From: a virus
Strand: one strand, 5' to 3'
IMG/VR virus record: IMGVR_UViG_3300049427_000022
Coordinates: 1 to 56,247 of that record
Length of the DNA stretch: 56,247 nt
The position numbers and the translations under genes are program-made. This document shows, one piece after another, positions 37,192-45,609 of this stretch (its first letter is position 1; the number at the start of each line of letters is the position of its first letter). The notes beneath the pieces were generated by a model. The model was not told the DNA's origin, searched no databases, and saw nothing but the letters and a program-made list of their open reading frames with translations.

Positions 37192-37468
37192 GCTGTAGCC
37201 CCTTTCGTATGCTTAACTCATTCATAATGCGTTGGGCTACTGGCCCCATGCCTGAAAGCTGTCGCGCGCCTGGTAGCGGATTTACTACCCCGGTACGCTT
37301 GTCCTTTCGATGCGGGCTTACAACCCAGGCAATGCCACCGCATTGTTCCGATATAATGCCGACTATCTGGCCCGGTTTGTTATATTGCTGACTCTGTGCA
37401 GTTTCGGGGGCATACTTTGCCGCGTATGTCCCGTTTTGCCCGAAACTGCCTTCATATTCATGTGCCAT
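37172..37468 (-). CDS. Hypothetical early protein
   Basis: 98 residues, tyrosine- and glutamine-rich start (YEGSFGQNGTYAAKYAPETA), then GIAWVVSPHRKDKRTGVVNP and a basic helix. Ends inside the next gene (20-bp overlap) and starts where the polymerase stop falls. Not recognised. Confidence 0.6.
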   Translation of the reverse strand: MAHEYEGSFGQNGTYAAKYAPETAQSQQYNKPGQIVGIISEQCGGIAWVVSPHRKDKRTGVVNPLPGARQLSGMGPVAQRIMNELSIRKGLQREPTTT

Positions 37469-40063
37469 TTATGAAGCCCCTTTCCGCGCTGCGCGCTTTT
37501 CTTCCAGCCATTTTTCGACGCTCATTTTCTTGCCCCAGGCGTAGCCTACCGAAGCTTCCGCTTCAATCGGTACCGGGAAGCCCTCTATAGGCGGCTTCGT
37601 CATGGTGGCTTGTACCCAATGCCAAGCGGCTTCTACTACGTCCGGGTCGTCGTCCATTTCGAAAATCATCTCATCGTGTATTTGGGCTTCCATATCCGTT
37701 TTGCCGTGTACCAGGATTGGGGGCGCTTCGCCTAGGTCGTGGGCCAGCTGCGCCGGATTTATGCCCAGTTCGTCAGCGTCGAATGCCAGGTTAGTACCGC
37801 GCCCGGTTTCTTCGTAGACTTCGTTCTGCGCCTTCTTCATAACGTCGGCTGCGGTTCCCTGGATAGGCGTATTTGCGGCCTGGCGGGCTGCCGATTGCCT
37901 GTAATATGTGTTCGTGCTGTTAATTTCGGGAAGCAGTCGAATATAGCCGTAGATCGTGCTTACGAATCCGTCTTCGCGGGCTTGCAGCGCGATTTCTTGC
38001 TGGAATACCGGGACGCCTGGGTAAGCTTTCTTCGTACCGTCTACCATTACCGCACATTCGGCCAGAGTCTTACGTTGACCGTAATCCGTCTTAATGGTTT
38101 TTTGTAGTGCGTGTTCCGTACCGCCATAGGCCATACCGAAGTTCGCAGGCTTCGCGTCCGTCCGTTCCTGCTTCGTTACTTCGCTTTCTGGCTTATTCGT
38201 AATGGCAGCGCCTGTCTTTCTGTGCATATCGCCGCCAGTACAGAAAATTTCTATCATGACTTTATCGCCCGACTTCCAGGCTAAGATTCTAAGTTCGAAG
38301 CCGCTAAAGTCGATAAAGAATAAGATTTTGCCCGGCCCGGCTACGTAGAAGTTCCTTACGCCCAGTTCGTCGTTTTCCAGGCGCGGTACGTTCTGCCCGT
38401 TCGGCTTCATACTGTTTAGGCGGCTGGTATCCGTCCAGGGCGTATAACTCGCGTGAATTTTCCCGGTTACTGGGTTCTGCCATTTCTCCCTGCCGTCAAC
38501 ATGGGAAGAAAGCAAGGTATTCATTTTTTGATACCGCCCCATTAGTTCAAGCATTCGCAAGCCTACGTCTTTAAATGGATGCGGGGGCCGATTTCGTAGA
38601 TCAATTGCTGCGCGCTGGTCTTTACCTAAGTCGTACCATTCGGGGCTATCTTGCTTGTAAGACTCCCAGCCTTCGGGTAGTTCGACAGACAATAACTTTT
38701 CTTCTGCCAGTTCTTCCAGGTTGTTTTCCAACATGAATTTAATATCTATTAAGGCTTCTTCGTCTAGCGATATGCCGCCTTTATCGGTGGGCTTTCCTTT
38801 TGGTAATTTCATCATGTTAAATAGCACATACTTAACACTGTTCGTTTTCCCTGTCTTTCCTAATGAAATTTCCATCCCTACGGATTCTTTCGAAAGTTGG
38901 TTAATTTCGTTAGCGGCTTCTGCTTGAATAGACCAGGCTTCTTCTCGCTTCATTTGTGCCAGGTGATTATCCCAGCCCATGCCGTTATATTCCATAAGGC
39001 CGATAACCCTAGAAAACGGCATTTCGATTTCGTGCAGCCATGTATCGTAATTCGTTCCCTGTCGGTCGTCCTTAATCTGTACGGCCACCTGTTTCCAGTA
39101 AAGGTAATGTTGTAGGCCGTAGTCGGCGTCTTCTGCGGAATATACCAGGCCGTCGCCGCTGTCTGCTGCGATTTCGTCAAAGAAGTCTACGCTGTACTTC
39201 GCCAGCAATTCTTTAAATTCGCTCATGTTTACGCCGAAAATCGCTTTAGTAGCTGGCTTCAAGCCCCATCCAGTCGCGGGTTTCTTCTGATCGTTTAAGC
39301 GCTTCGAGTCGGCGACTTGCAGGCAGCGTACCCACATTACCAGCGGGTCGGCGACTGGCAGAAGAATGTACTTACCGTACTTTGCAGCGAATTTAGTTTC
39401 GAAAGAAAGATTTACTGCTATCTTTACTACTTTACGATTACGGAATATAAGACGGTCTAGAGTATCCATAACCAGCCTCCGGGCTTCTTCACGGCTTAAC
39501 GTCGGTTCAAATACCCGGCCTGCCTTATGGTCAATCGGTACGACGCGCGATTCATGTGGCGCAGCGGCTAGGGATACGGTACAAACTTCGCCCCGGTGAG
39601 GGTCTAGCGGCGTCAATAGATATTCTTCGCGCGCTGCCGCCAGCTGCGCTTCGTACTCTTTCTTTAGCGCGGCTCTTTCTTTAGCGTCGTTTTCATCCAT
39701 TGGGAAGCCGTCCAGGTTCGCTATTTTCTTTTCTACTTCTGCCTTATAAGCAGCGAAAGCTTCGCGGGCCGCTTTACTTGCTGCGGTTTCCCAGTCGAAG
39801 CTGCATAAGCCTAGGGCTTCGCAACGGTCTGCGTAGGCTTCTAGTTCGGCCTGTGTCAGTATCGGTTTGTAGTCCTTTATTTGCTGCTGCGGTATCGTCG
39901 GCCAAACTATCCCGAAGTCGCCGGGGCGTTTCTTAGGCGCTATTGCTCTAGCCAGGGCCGCCCCAGGTACGGGCAGCGGCTGGCTAGGATCGGCAGGCTT
40001 TGCGGGCAAGGCTTTCGCCAGGGTTTTCTGTGGCATGTTTCCAAAAAGGCCGCCTAGTTTCAC
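37469..40063 (-). CDS. Family A DNA polymerase (Pol I-like, with 3'-5' exonuclease region)
   Basis: 864 residues from GTG 40063, 9 nt after AGTAGGTG. Polymerase motif A is FFIDFSGFELRILAW, motif B RTDAKPANFGMAYGG, motif C QIHDEMIFEM. Exonuclease motifs: SFDWETAA (ExoI), NLSFETKFAAKYG (ExoII, Glu where Asp is usual) and YSAEDADYGL (ExoIII). No 5'-3' exonuclease domain. It should be the phage replicase working with the primase-helicase. An operator sits upstream. Confidence 0.92.
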   Translation of the reverse strand: MKLGGLFGNMPQKTLAKALPAKPADPSQPLPVPGAALARAIAPKKRPGDFGIVWPTIPQQQIKDYKPILTQAELEAYADRCEALGLCSFDWETAASKAAREAFAAYKAEVEKKIANLDGFPMDENDAKERAALKKEYEAQLAAAREEYLLTPLDPHRGEVCTVSLAAAPHESRVVPIDHKAGRVFEPTLSREEARRLVMDTLDRLIFRNRKVVKIAVNLSFETKFAAKYGKYILLPVADPLVMWVRCLQVADSKRLNDQKKPATGWGLKPATKAIFGVNMSEFKELLAKYSVDFFDEIAADSGDGLVYSAEDADYGLQHYLYWKQVAVQIKDDRQGTNYDTWLHEIEMPFSRVIGLMEYNGMGWDNHLAQMKREEAWSIQAEAANEINQLSKESVGMEISLGKTGKTNSVKYVLFNMMKLPKGKPTDKGGISLDEEALIDIKFMLENNLEELAEEKLLSVELPEGWESYKQDSPEWYDLGKDQRAAIDLRNRPPHPFKDVGLRMLELMGRYQKMNTLLSSHVDGREKWQNPVTGKIHASYTPWTDTSRLNSMKPNGQNVPRLENDELGVRNFYVAGPGKILFFIDFSGFELRILAWKSGDKVMIEIFCTGGDMHRKTGAAITNKPESEVTKQERTDAKPANFGMAYGGTEHALQKTIKTDYGQRKTLAECAVMVDGTKKAYPGVPVFQQEIALQAREDGFVSTIYGYIRLLPEINSTNTYYRQSAARQAANTPIQGTAADVMKKAQNEVYEETGRGTNLAFDADELGINPAQLAHDLGEAPPILVHGKTDMEAQIHDEMIFEMDDDPDVVEAAWHWVQATMTKPPIEGFPVPIEAEASVGYAWGKKMSVEKWLEEKRAARKGAS

Positions 40064-40087
40064 TGTGGATAACACCTACTTTTATTT

Positions 40088-40105
40088 TGTTATTTACAGA
40101 TAACG
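40088..40105. promoter_or_regulatory. Putative repressor operator upstream of the polymerase (40088)
   Basis: TGTTATTTACAGATAACG, 15 of 18 to consensus. A TTTACT hexamer lies just upstream on the minus strand, but the -10 is poor, so this is either a weak regulated promoter or a stoperator-like site. Confidence 0.7.
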
Positions 40106-40127
40106 ATATGAGTAAATTTTTTTCCTT

Positions 40128-40295
40128 TCATCGTGCTGTTCGGATTTTCGTCACTTCAAACATCCTTAAACTGTGATCATCGCGAACCTTATTAACCGCC
40201 CTACAAATTGCCGCGCTTCTTTTTAATCCGGGGAATTCATATTGTTTGGTTGTCTTCCCGGAAACCGAATCTTCAAGTATGATGATCACTTTCAT
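40128..40295 (-). CDS. Small 55-residue protein, AT-rich cassette
   Basis: MKVIIILEDSVSGKTTKQYE...RMFEVTKIRTAR. ATG 40295 lies 9 nt after GGAGG. Codons are AT-richer than in the surrounding phage genes. Function unknown. Confidence 0.72.
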   Translation of the reverse strand: MKVIIILEDSVSGKTTKQYEFPGLKRSAAICRAVNKVRDDHSLRMFEVTKIRTAR

Positions 40296-40334
40296 ATGCA
40301 AATCCCTCCAAGTTCCTCAATAATCAATCGTTGT

Positions 40335-40487
40335 TCATCCCTCGTAGGGCTTAAAATCCTCACCGACCAGCTTGCACAGTTCTTCAAGCGCAGCATCATA
40401 ACCGTAGTGAAGCGAGACGATCCGTTCCCCGTTTTGCTCCCGTTGCCAGTACAGATTATCAATTACCTTTTTGATTTTTTCGTCCAT
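40335..40487 (-). CDS. Small 50-residue protein, AT-rich cassette
   Basis: MDEKIKKVIDNLYWQREQNG continues to ...LVGEDFKPYEG; two helices. ATG 40487 is preceded by GGGAGG. Neighbouring genes in this cassette have the same style of ribosome site. Function unknown. Confidence 0.7.
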   Translation of the reverse strand: MDEKIKKVIDNLYWQREQNGERIVSLHYGYDAALEELCKLVGEDFKPYEG

Positions 40488-40520
40488 AGTAATACCTCCC
40501 ATGTATTTGCGTATTCAGGA

Positions 40521-40751
40521 TTATTCCTGTTCGCTTCTGTATGCCTGAATGACCTTCTCGACAGCTGTTTCGTCATCGTCGCCATCCTCTATATGTCTAA
40601 CCATATCTATTGCATCCCCCGCACCGTCTTCGTAGCCAATCGTGTATGCTTCTAGTAGCAACTTCTCTACCTTGGCAATGGACATTGTTTTCGATACCCC
40701 GACCAATGTAACACCGCGCTTTCCTATAATTCTTTCAATGGTTGTTTTCAT
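40521..40751 (-). CDS. Small acidic helical protein, AT-rich cassette
   Basis: 76 residues from ATG 40751 (MKTTIERIIGKRGVTLVGVS); the TTG at 40760 is too near the GGGGGG tract. A SMSIAKVEKLLLEAYTIG-like helix is followed by a strongly acidic end (HIEDGDDDETAVEKV). Not recognised. Confidence 0.68.
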   Translation of the reverse strand: MKTTIERIIGKRGVTLVGVSKTMSIAKVEKLLLEAYTIGYEDGAGDAIDMVRHIEDGDDDETAVEKVIQAYRSEQE

Positions 40752-40779
40752 GAATTCCAATACCCCCCATGTTCTTGAT

Positions 40780-40799
40780 TATTCATTCAGATACTTAAT
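40780..40799. repeat. Direct repeat of the small-gene cassette, copy A
   Basis: TATTCATTCAGATACTTAAT; 18 of 20 bases match 41154-41173. Each copy lies just downstream of a stop codon and upstream of the next small gene, and each reads KIKYL(N/D)E-stop in one minus-strand frame. Confidence 0.7.
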
Positions 40800-40941
40800 C
40801 TTCGACTGTTGCCACTGCGGAAAACTCATTCGTTTTACCGTCATGTACCATTTGAAGGTTGTGAACGATATATCCTAAATCTTCTAAATATCGTTGAATC
40901 GCTTTTCCAATTGCTACTTCATCAATCCTTACTTTCTTCAT
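40795..40941 (-). CDS. Small 48-residue protein, AT-rich cassette
   Basis: MKKVRIDEVAIGKAIQRYLE...NEFSAVATVED. ATG 40941 follows AGGCGGTG; an overlapping ATG nearby stops at once. Mixed alpha/beta. Function unknown. Confidence 0.68.
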   Translation of the reverse strand: MKKVRIDEVAIGKAIQRYLEDLGYIVHNLQMVHDGKTNEFSAVATVED

Positions 40942-40959
40942 CTCATGTACACCGCCTAT

Positions 40960-41136
40960 TCAATTTGTTACTTCGACAATAGCTTCATAAAGGTCGTTAA
41001 GACTTCTTACGTCACCCGTAGCCAACTTATTAGATAATTCATCTCAAAACTTTCTAATTACCTGAATATCTCTAGAACCTGAAATATTGCTCAACATCAT
41101 CCCAATCTCAGTATGAACCTTTTGAATTTTTTCCAT
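40960..41136 (-). pseudogene. Small gene interrupted by an in-frame TGA
   Basis: MEKIQKVHTEIGMMLSNISG leads to IRKF, then TGA (41044-41046), then DELSNKLATGDVRSLNDLYE and AIVEVTN, ending at 40960-40962. Both halves lie in the same frame and read as one 58-residue protein, so a single substitution (for example TGG to TGA) explains it. A recoding event or sequencing error cannot be excluded. First gene after the primase-helicase, GGGAG ribosome site. Confidence 0.72.
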
Positions 41137-41153
41137 TTCTCATACACGCTCCC

Positions 41154-41173
41154 TATTCATCCAGATACTTGAT
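41154..41173. repeat. Direct repeat of the small-gene cassette, copy B
   Basis: TATTCATCCAGATACTTGAT, two mismatches from the copy at 40780-40799. It lies directly after the primase-helicase stop codon, so it marks the right edge of the cassette. Confidence 0.7.
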
Positions 41174-41174
41174 T

Positions 41175-44100
41175 TTAAATAAAATCGTCTTCCATATTAT
41201 CGAAAAGGCCTTCTTCGAATAGCTTGGCTATGAAGGCATTAAAGCGGGCCGTTTTCCGATAGCCCCCGCTGGTCTGCTGAATCATTCGCATATTAGCCAG
41301 TAGGGCTATGATAGCCTTACCTTCTTCCTTCTCTATTGCCAGCATAGCTTCGACGTCATTCTGCCGAAGGTACTGCTGCTGGGCAAATAGCTTAACGAAT
41401 TTGTAGTAGGCCTGGTCGCCTTTCAGCGTGGATAATTCCCGCAGCTTTTCGGTAATCTTGCCGTACTTTTCGGCGTCCAGTTCTTCTTCCCTTATAGCCA
41501 GCTTCGCGTAGTAGTTAAGACCGCAGCCTGGCGCGTTATACAAGCTTTTAAGGTATTCCCGGATAAAGTCTACATGTCCCGGCCATACGACAATTCTTTC
41601 GCCCGATTCGTCTACGCTGTGCGTCAATGCTGCCAATGCGACGGAAAGCCGGGCTATCTTATTACGCTGGTCAGAAGGCGATACCAGCGGTACGTCGCTG
41701 GCGTTTCCGTATATCTTCGACAATTCGGTAGCTACTTCCAGGATACGGTCTATCGTATCCGCGTTAAATATTACGTGTTCGGGCTTGCGTGACCAGGCGA
41801 ATAGGATGTTATTTTTAAGCGTTTCAGAATTTACGAAGCTGGGATACGTCGGCAGCTGCCGGGTATATTCTTCGGCGCTCACGTCGTTCATTCGCATAAA
41901 TACCGCGAAGTCAAAACGGCGAATGTCCTCATTATTGAAAATGTCCCGCAGCACTTCTACGCCCTGGCCGTAGCTTGCCAGCCTGCGGCCCTTCGGCGGG
42001 TTCCCGGATAGAATAGCGCGTACCCGGCATGGTGTTTCTGCGGTAACGGCCTTCTTAACTTCCAGCCGTCCGTCGCTGCGCGCCAGGGTCATTTCGCCGT
42101 AGTTCTCTTTTTCTATCCCGGTGTCTTCGTCAATCCATATTAGTTCTTTGTCCGAAAGCGGCCATACGCCCCATACGATATACCAGGCCCCGGCACTTCC
42201 GCTTTGCTCCATTTTGTACGTAAGCCCGGTACGGCTGGTACTTTCCGCGTTTACGCGATTCCCAAGCCCGGTAAACTTCCGTATGCCTTCGATAAGTTCA
42301 CTTTTCCCGGTTCCCGTGTCCCCGACTATTTTTAATTCCAGCCAGCCCCGAATCGGTAAGCTTGTCCAAGGTACATTAAAGCGTAGGACGCTATGGTAAG
42401 TAAGTAAAACGCCTAGCAGCGTTTCATCGCGTTCTACGATTTTCGTTACATTGTAAGTAAGATCGGCGCATATGGCCGCCAGCTTTTCTTCGATTGCCGC
42501 AGCTGTGTAGTTTGCCGGGCGCAGGGCTTCCATGCTTTCCTTTACGCCGTCGTCTAATGTGAAGCTGTCTACGACGTCCTGTAAAGGCTTCGCTTCCTTA
42601 ACCAGTATCGTAGCTTCCTGGTTCTTCGGATGCGGGAAAACATGGCCTGTTATTTCATAGTATTTATTTTCGGTTACGTCCGACTTACCGATAGAATAAG
42701 CCTTCCGCATTACGTAACGCCCCTTACCTTCTTCGGATTCTGTGCTACTTGAATCAGCCATAGGAATTACCAGCAGTTCTTCTACGTTCGTCGTTTCGCT
42801 TATTTCTGTATTGTACTTATTGCAGGCTGGGATACCCGATATAGTCCGAAGGATTCCAGTAATGTTGTCCTTCGCCGTCGCCGTCATTTCCAGCAGTTCC
42901 GGGTCGCCTATGCCTAAGTCCTTAAAAAGCGTATGGCTGGGAATATCGTAAAGCGGGCAATGCGTCTTTTTGCAATCCTTACGGCCCCAACAATAATATT
43001 CAATTTTCGAAGGTACGATATAAGGCGTATGCTTCTTCCCTGCTACCATTACCTGGGTCTTAACCAGCTTGCCATGCAGTTCAGCGTCGCCAGTATGCGC
43101 CAGGTGAAGGCTTACAGATTTGCTATCGTCGTTCGTTGCTTTTTTTAAGCAATGGCATAAGGCCCCCGCGCAGGCTACCCGGTCGTAGTCCTGGCTTCCT
43201 GGTATCTTTTCGCCATGAAGCGCCCGGATAAAGGCGCATCCAAACTTATAGCCATTTTCCTTATCGTAGACGGCTTCTACGACGCTGCGCGTATTGGCTA
43301 CCCGCTGTTCGGCGTCGTATTTGCTGCCTGCGCTTGTATGCTTACGTACCCATTCTTCCAGCAGCTTTAAGGCTTCTTCCTTCGGGTGGCCTGCTTCTTT
43401 GTAATAAGCCGCCAGTTGTACGGTCGCCTGGTTTCGGTCGCCTTCCTTCTTCCAACCGCCAGTTAAAATATCCGTAACACATACCGGGGGTCTATCCTTT
43501 CGGAAGTTGAATTCTTCAGCGAATTTTTTTACGGAAGTGGCAGCGGCTTCGCGCCATTCCTTTTCTTTATCCTCATAAAATAGGACGGCCTTCGGTCGCA
43601 TATCCCGCGCAGCTTTTCGCTGTGCAGGGTCTAAAACAGGATAAAGGCGGGGGCCGTTAGCCATGCCTTTAATTTCTTCTAGGGTCTTCGTTCGAAGTTC
43701 GTCTATGCTCAATTCAATTTTGAAAAGCTTTGTACCGCTGTGAATACTGTTAGGTAGCCGCAGCATACGCGAAGAAGTGTAAACTACCAGGTCTAAAGCA
43801 CGAAGGCCTAACCTATGTACCAGGTAGCCCGCGATATGTTTATAAACCTTATGCAATTCTGTACCCGGCTGAATGTCCAGGGCTTGAAAGTCTATTAAGA
43901 TATGGAATCCTTTGCTGCCCGAAAAATATAAATGAATATCGGTTTCCTGTATTTCCAGTTCGTTCATAAAAAAATCAATAAGCTTTACTGCGTCTGCCTG
44001 GCTTACTGCGGGGTCGCTCTTATAATCCAAGTCAAAATACAAAGGGGCGATAAAGCTTTCGCCCCGCGCCCCCCTGCTTTTGCTGGTATAGCGCTGTACG

Positions 44101-44255
44101 GTACAAAAGCAGTTGAAGTTATTGGCTTCTTCCTGCTGGTACTTCTTGACGCCTTCCGGGTATTCTACCCGCGTCCAGGGTACAGGCTGCCCGCTGTCGT
44201 TTGTATGCCAGGCGTCTACGAATTTATAGTCTGTTATCTGCGGTTCCCTTGCCAT
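41175..44255 (-). CDS. AEP primase fused to an MCM-like helicase
   Basis: 1026 residues. N-terminal archaeo-eukaryotic primase: YFDLDYK (Asp75, Asp77), LYFSGSKGFHILID and SSRMLRLPNSIHSG. A middle zinc segment includes YYCWGRKDCKKTHCPLYD. The C-terminal AAA+ helicase has Walker A GDTGTGKSEL (about 645), a TSRTGLTYKMEQ segment, Walker B ELIWIDED and a sensor-like RVRAILSGNPP, more like MCM than SF3. The layout and size match the prophage MCM described from Bacillus cereus. It should act as primase and replicative helicase. Confidence 0.88.
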   Translation of the reverse strand: MAREPQITDYKFVDAWHTNDSGQPVPWTRVEYPEGVKKYQQEEANNFNCFCTVQRYTSKSRGARGESFIAPLYFDLDYKSDPAVSQADAVKLIDFFMNELEIQETDIHLYFSGSKGFHILIDFQALDIQPGTELHKVYKHIAGYLVHRLGLRALDLVVYTSSRMLRLPNSIHSGTKLFKIELSIDELRTKTLEEIKGMANGPRLYPVLDPAQRKAARDMRPKAVLFYEDKEKEWREAAATSVKKFAEEFNFRKDRPPVCVTDILTGGWKKEGDRNQATVQLAAYYKEAGHPKEEALKLLEEWVRKHTSAGSKYDAEQRVANTRSVVEAVYDKENGYKFGCAFIRALHGEKIPGSQDYDRVACAGALCHCLKKATNDDSKSVSLHLAHTGDAELHGKLVKTQVMVAGKKHTPYIVPSKIEYYCWGRKDCKKTHCPLYDIPSHTLFKDLGIGDPELLEMTATAKDNITGILRTISGIPACNKYNTEISETTNVEELLVIPMADSSSTESEEGKGRYVMRKAYSIGKSDVTENKYYEITGHVFPHPKNQEATILVKEAKPLQDVVDSFTLDDGVKESMEALRPANYTAAAIEEKLAAICADLTYNVTKIVERDETLLGVLLTYHSVLRFNVPWTSLPIRGWLELKIVGDTGTGKSELIEGIRKFTGLGNRVNAESTSRTGLTYKMEQSGSAGAWYIVWGVWPLSDKELIWIDEDTGIEKENYGEMTLARSDGRLEVKKAVTAETPCRVRAILSGNPPKGRRLASYGQGVEVLRDIFNNEDIRRFDFAVFMRMNDVSAEEYTRQLPTYPSFVNSETLKNNILFAWSRKPEHVIFNADTIDRILEVATELSKIYGNASDVPLVSPSDQRNKIARLSVALAALTHSVDESGERIVVWPGHVDFIREYLKSLYNAPGCGLNYYAKLAIREEELDAEKYGKITEKLRELSTLKGDQAYYKFVKLFAQQQYLRQNDVEAMLAIEKEEGKAIIALLANMRMIQQTSGGYRKTARFNAFIAKLFEEGLFDNMEDDFI

Positions 44256-44284
44256 GTAGACGCCCCTACCTTCTAATTAATTTT

Positions 44285-45127
44285 TTACGCTTGTGCTTTT
44301 TCGTCTTCGGCTACGGTTACGTCGGAAGCTTCGAATTCAGTAGCCGAAGGGTCGATACCGTAATCTGCTGGGTTAAACAAGCCCAGGCAAGTAAAATCAA
44401 TACCTAACCAGGAAGTTTTGTCTTTCGAACGTTCGGCGGTCGTAAAGCGCGTTACTACATGCTTCGCGCTACTGTTCGCTGGTACACCGATAGACTTAAA
44501 TTTGCCGTCAAAGATCGACATACCATACTGGCCCCAGCCGAACGTATCGCCAGGCGCAAAATTCATAAGATAAATTTTAGGGCTATCTTCGGGATTCAAG
44601 AATTTAACAGGAACGATATACGCTAGGTATCTCAGCTGTAAGTCACTTTGCTCATAACGATCAAGTACCGAAGGGTCTGTCTGTGCTGTAGTTGCCAGCC
44701 AGTTATCAAGCGTAGCGCGGGCTGTTGCTTCCGCTTTCGCTACCATGCGCTTCCCAATTTGTACTTTCGTTAAACCAACAGATTCTTCTGGCAACAATTC
44801 TTCTTTCGCAGGCAGGGATACGATAAGCTGACCTTCTTCGGCTGTTTCTTCGCCGCCCCACAGTACCCAACGCGTTTCACCTTGAGCTACTACGACGTCT
44901 AGAGTTTCGCCATAGCTTACGGTATCGTCGCGGGATTCTACGAAGTTTCCTTTTTTGTTGATTTTCAAGTATTGGCCCATGCGTACATAGTCGAAGTCCA
45001 GCCCTTCATTGACTTCCAGGAAGGCCGACTGCTTCGCCTGGATTACTTCCGCGATATAGTTAGCCCCTACATTTGCCAGCGCTAGCGCGCCCTTTTGTTG
45101 TACTGCTGGTACGTTTGATGTAGTCAT
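44285..45127 (-). CDS. Possible ssDNA-binding protein
   Basis: 280 residues. No catalytic motif; beta-rich middle (YVRMGQYLKINKKGNFVESR; FAPGDTFGWGQYGMSIFDGK) and an acidic tail (ASDVTVAEDEKAQA). Next to the primase-helicase and behind an operator. An SSB-like replication role is inferred from size, acidic end and position only. Confidence 0.6.
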   Translation of the reverse strand: MTTSNVPAVQQKGALALANVGANYIAEVIQAKQSAFLEVNEGLDFDYVRMGQYLKINKKGNFVESRDDTVSYGETLDVVVAQGETRWVLWGGEETAEEGQLIVSLPAKEELLPEESVGLTKVQIGKRMVAKAEATARATLDNWLATTAQTDPSVLDRYEQSDLQLRYLAYIVPVKFLNPEDSPKIYLMNFAPGDTFGWGQYGMSIFDGKFKSIGVPANSSAKHVVTRFTTAERSKDKTSWLGIDFTCLGLFNPADYGIDPSATEFEASDVTVAEDEKAQA

Positions 45128-45181
45128 TGTGTAATTCCTCTTTTCGATTAGTTTTTATGGTTAGGCTTTTCGCCGAATACC

Positions 45182-45199
45182 TGTTATTTATAGATAACA
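45182..45199. promoter_or_regulatory. Putative repressor operator (45182)
   Basis: TGTTATTTATAGATAACA, 17 of 18 to consensus, the best dispersed site. It lies between the genes ending at 45241 and starting at 45127. Promoter hexamers here are weak. Confidence 0.8.
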
Positions 45200-45240
45200 C
45201 TAGGAGCAAAAAAATTTCCCTGTCTAAGGTGTTTCAAAAC

Positions 45241-45585
45241 TCATTTACGGCGCTGCTCCCTTGCTTCCTGGCGTTTCTGCTGCCGATTCTTCGGGGGCGA
45301 ATACAAGGGTGGCCGTGGAGCCTGCTGTGGCGTTTCTGCTTTTTCCTGGTCTAGTTGTCCGGCTTCGGCTACTAGGGCCGCTTCCTGGGCCTGCTGCGCT
45401 GCCTGGCGCTGCTGTTCGATAACTTCTTCGGTAAGCGGCTGCGCTCCCTTCGGTTTGTCATACCCTACTTGTGCGCCTGTCGGTTGCCCCATTTCGTTCA
45501 TGTGTACAGCCAGCCATACGCGGCGGGTAAATAAAAGCTTAATGGTCTTAAAGAACGGGACTTTCTGCGGGTAAAAATTAACCAT
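45241..45585 (-). CDS. Hypothetical Gln/Ala-rich basic-tailed protein
   Basis: 114 residues: a short hydrophobic basic start (FFKTIKLLFTRRVWLAVHM), a long Gln/Ala/Glu-rich helix (EEVIEQQRQAAQQAQEAALV), then proline-rich and a very basic end (RQQKRQEAREQRRK). ATG 45585 after AGGAGG. Role unknown. Confidence 0.6.
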   Translation of the reverse strand: MVNFYPQKVPFFKTIKLLFTRRVWLAVHMNEMGQPTGAQVGYDKPKGAQPLTEEVIEQQRQAAQQAQEAALVAEAGQLDQEKAETPQQAPRPPLYSPPKNRQQKRQEAREQRRK

Positions 45586-45609
45586 TTGGATAATACCTCC
45601 TAAAGTTTT

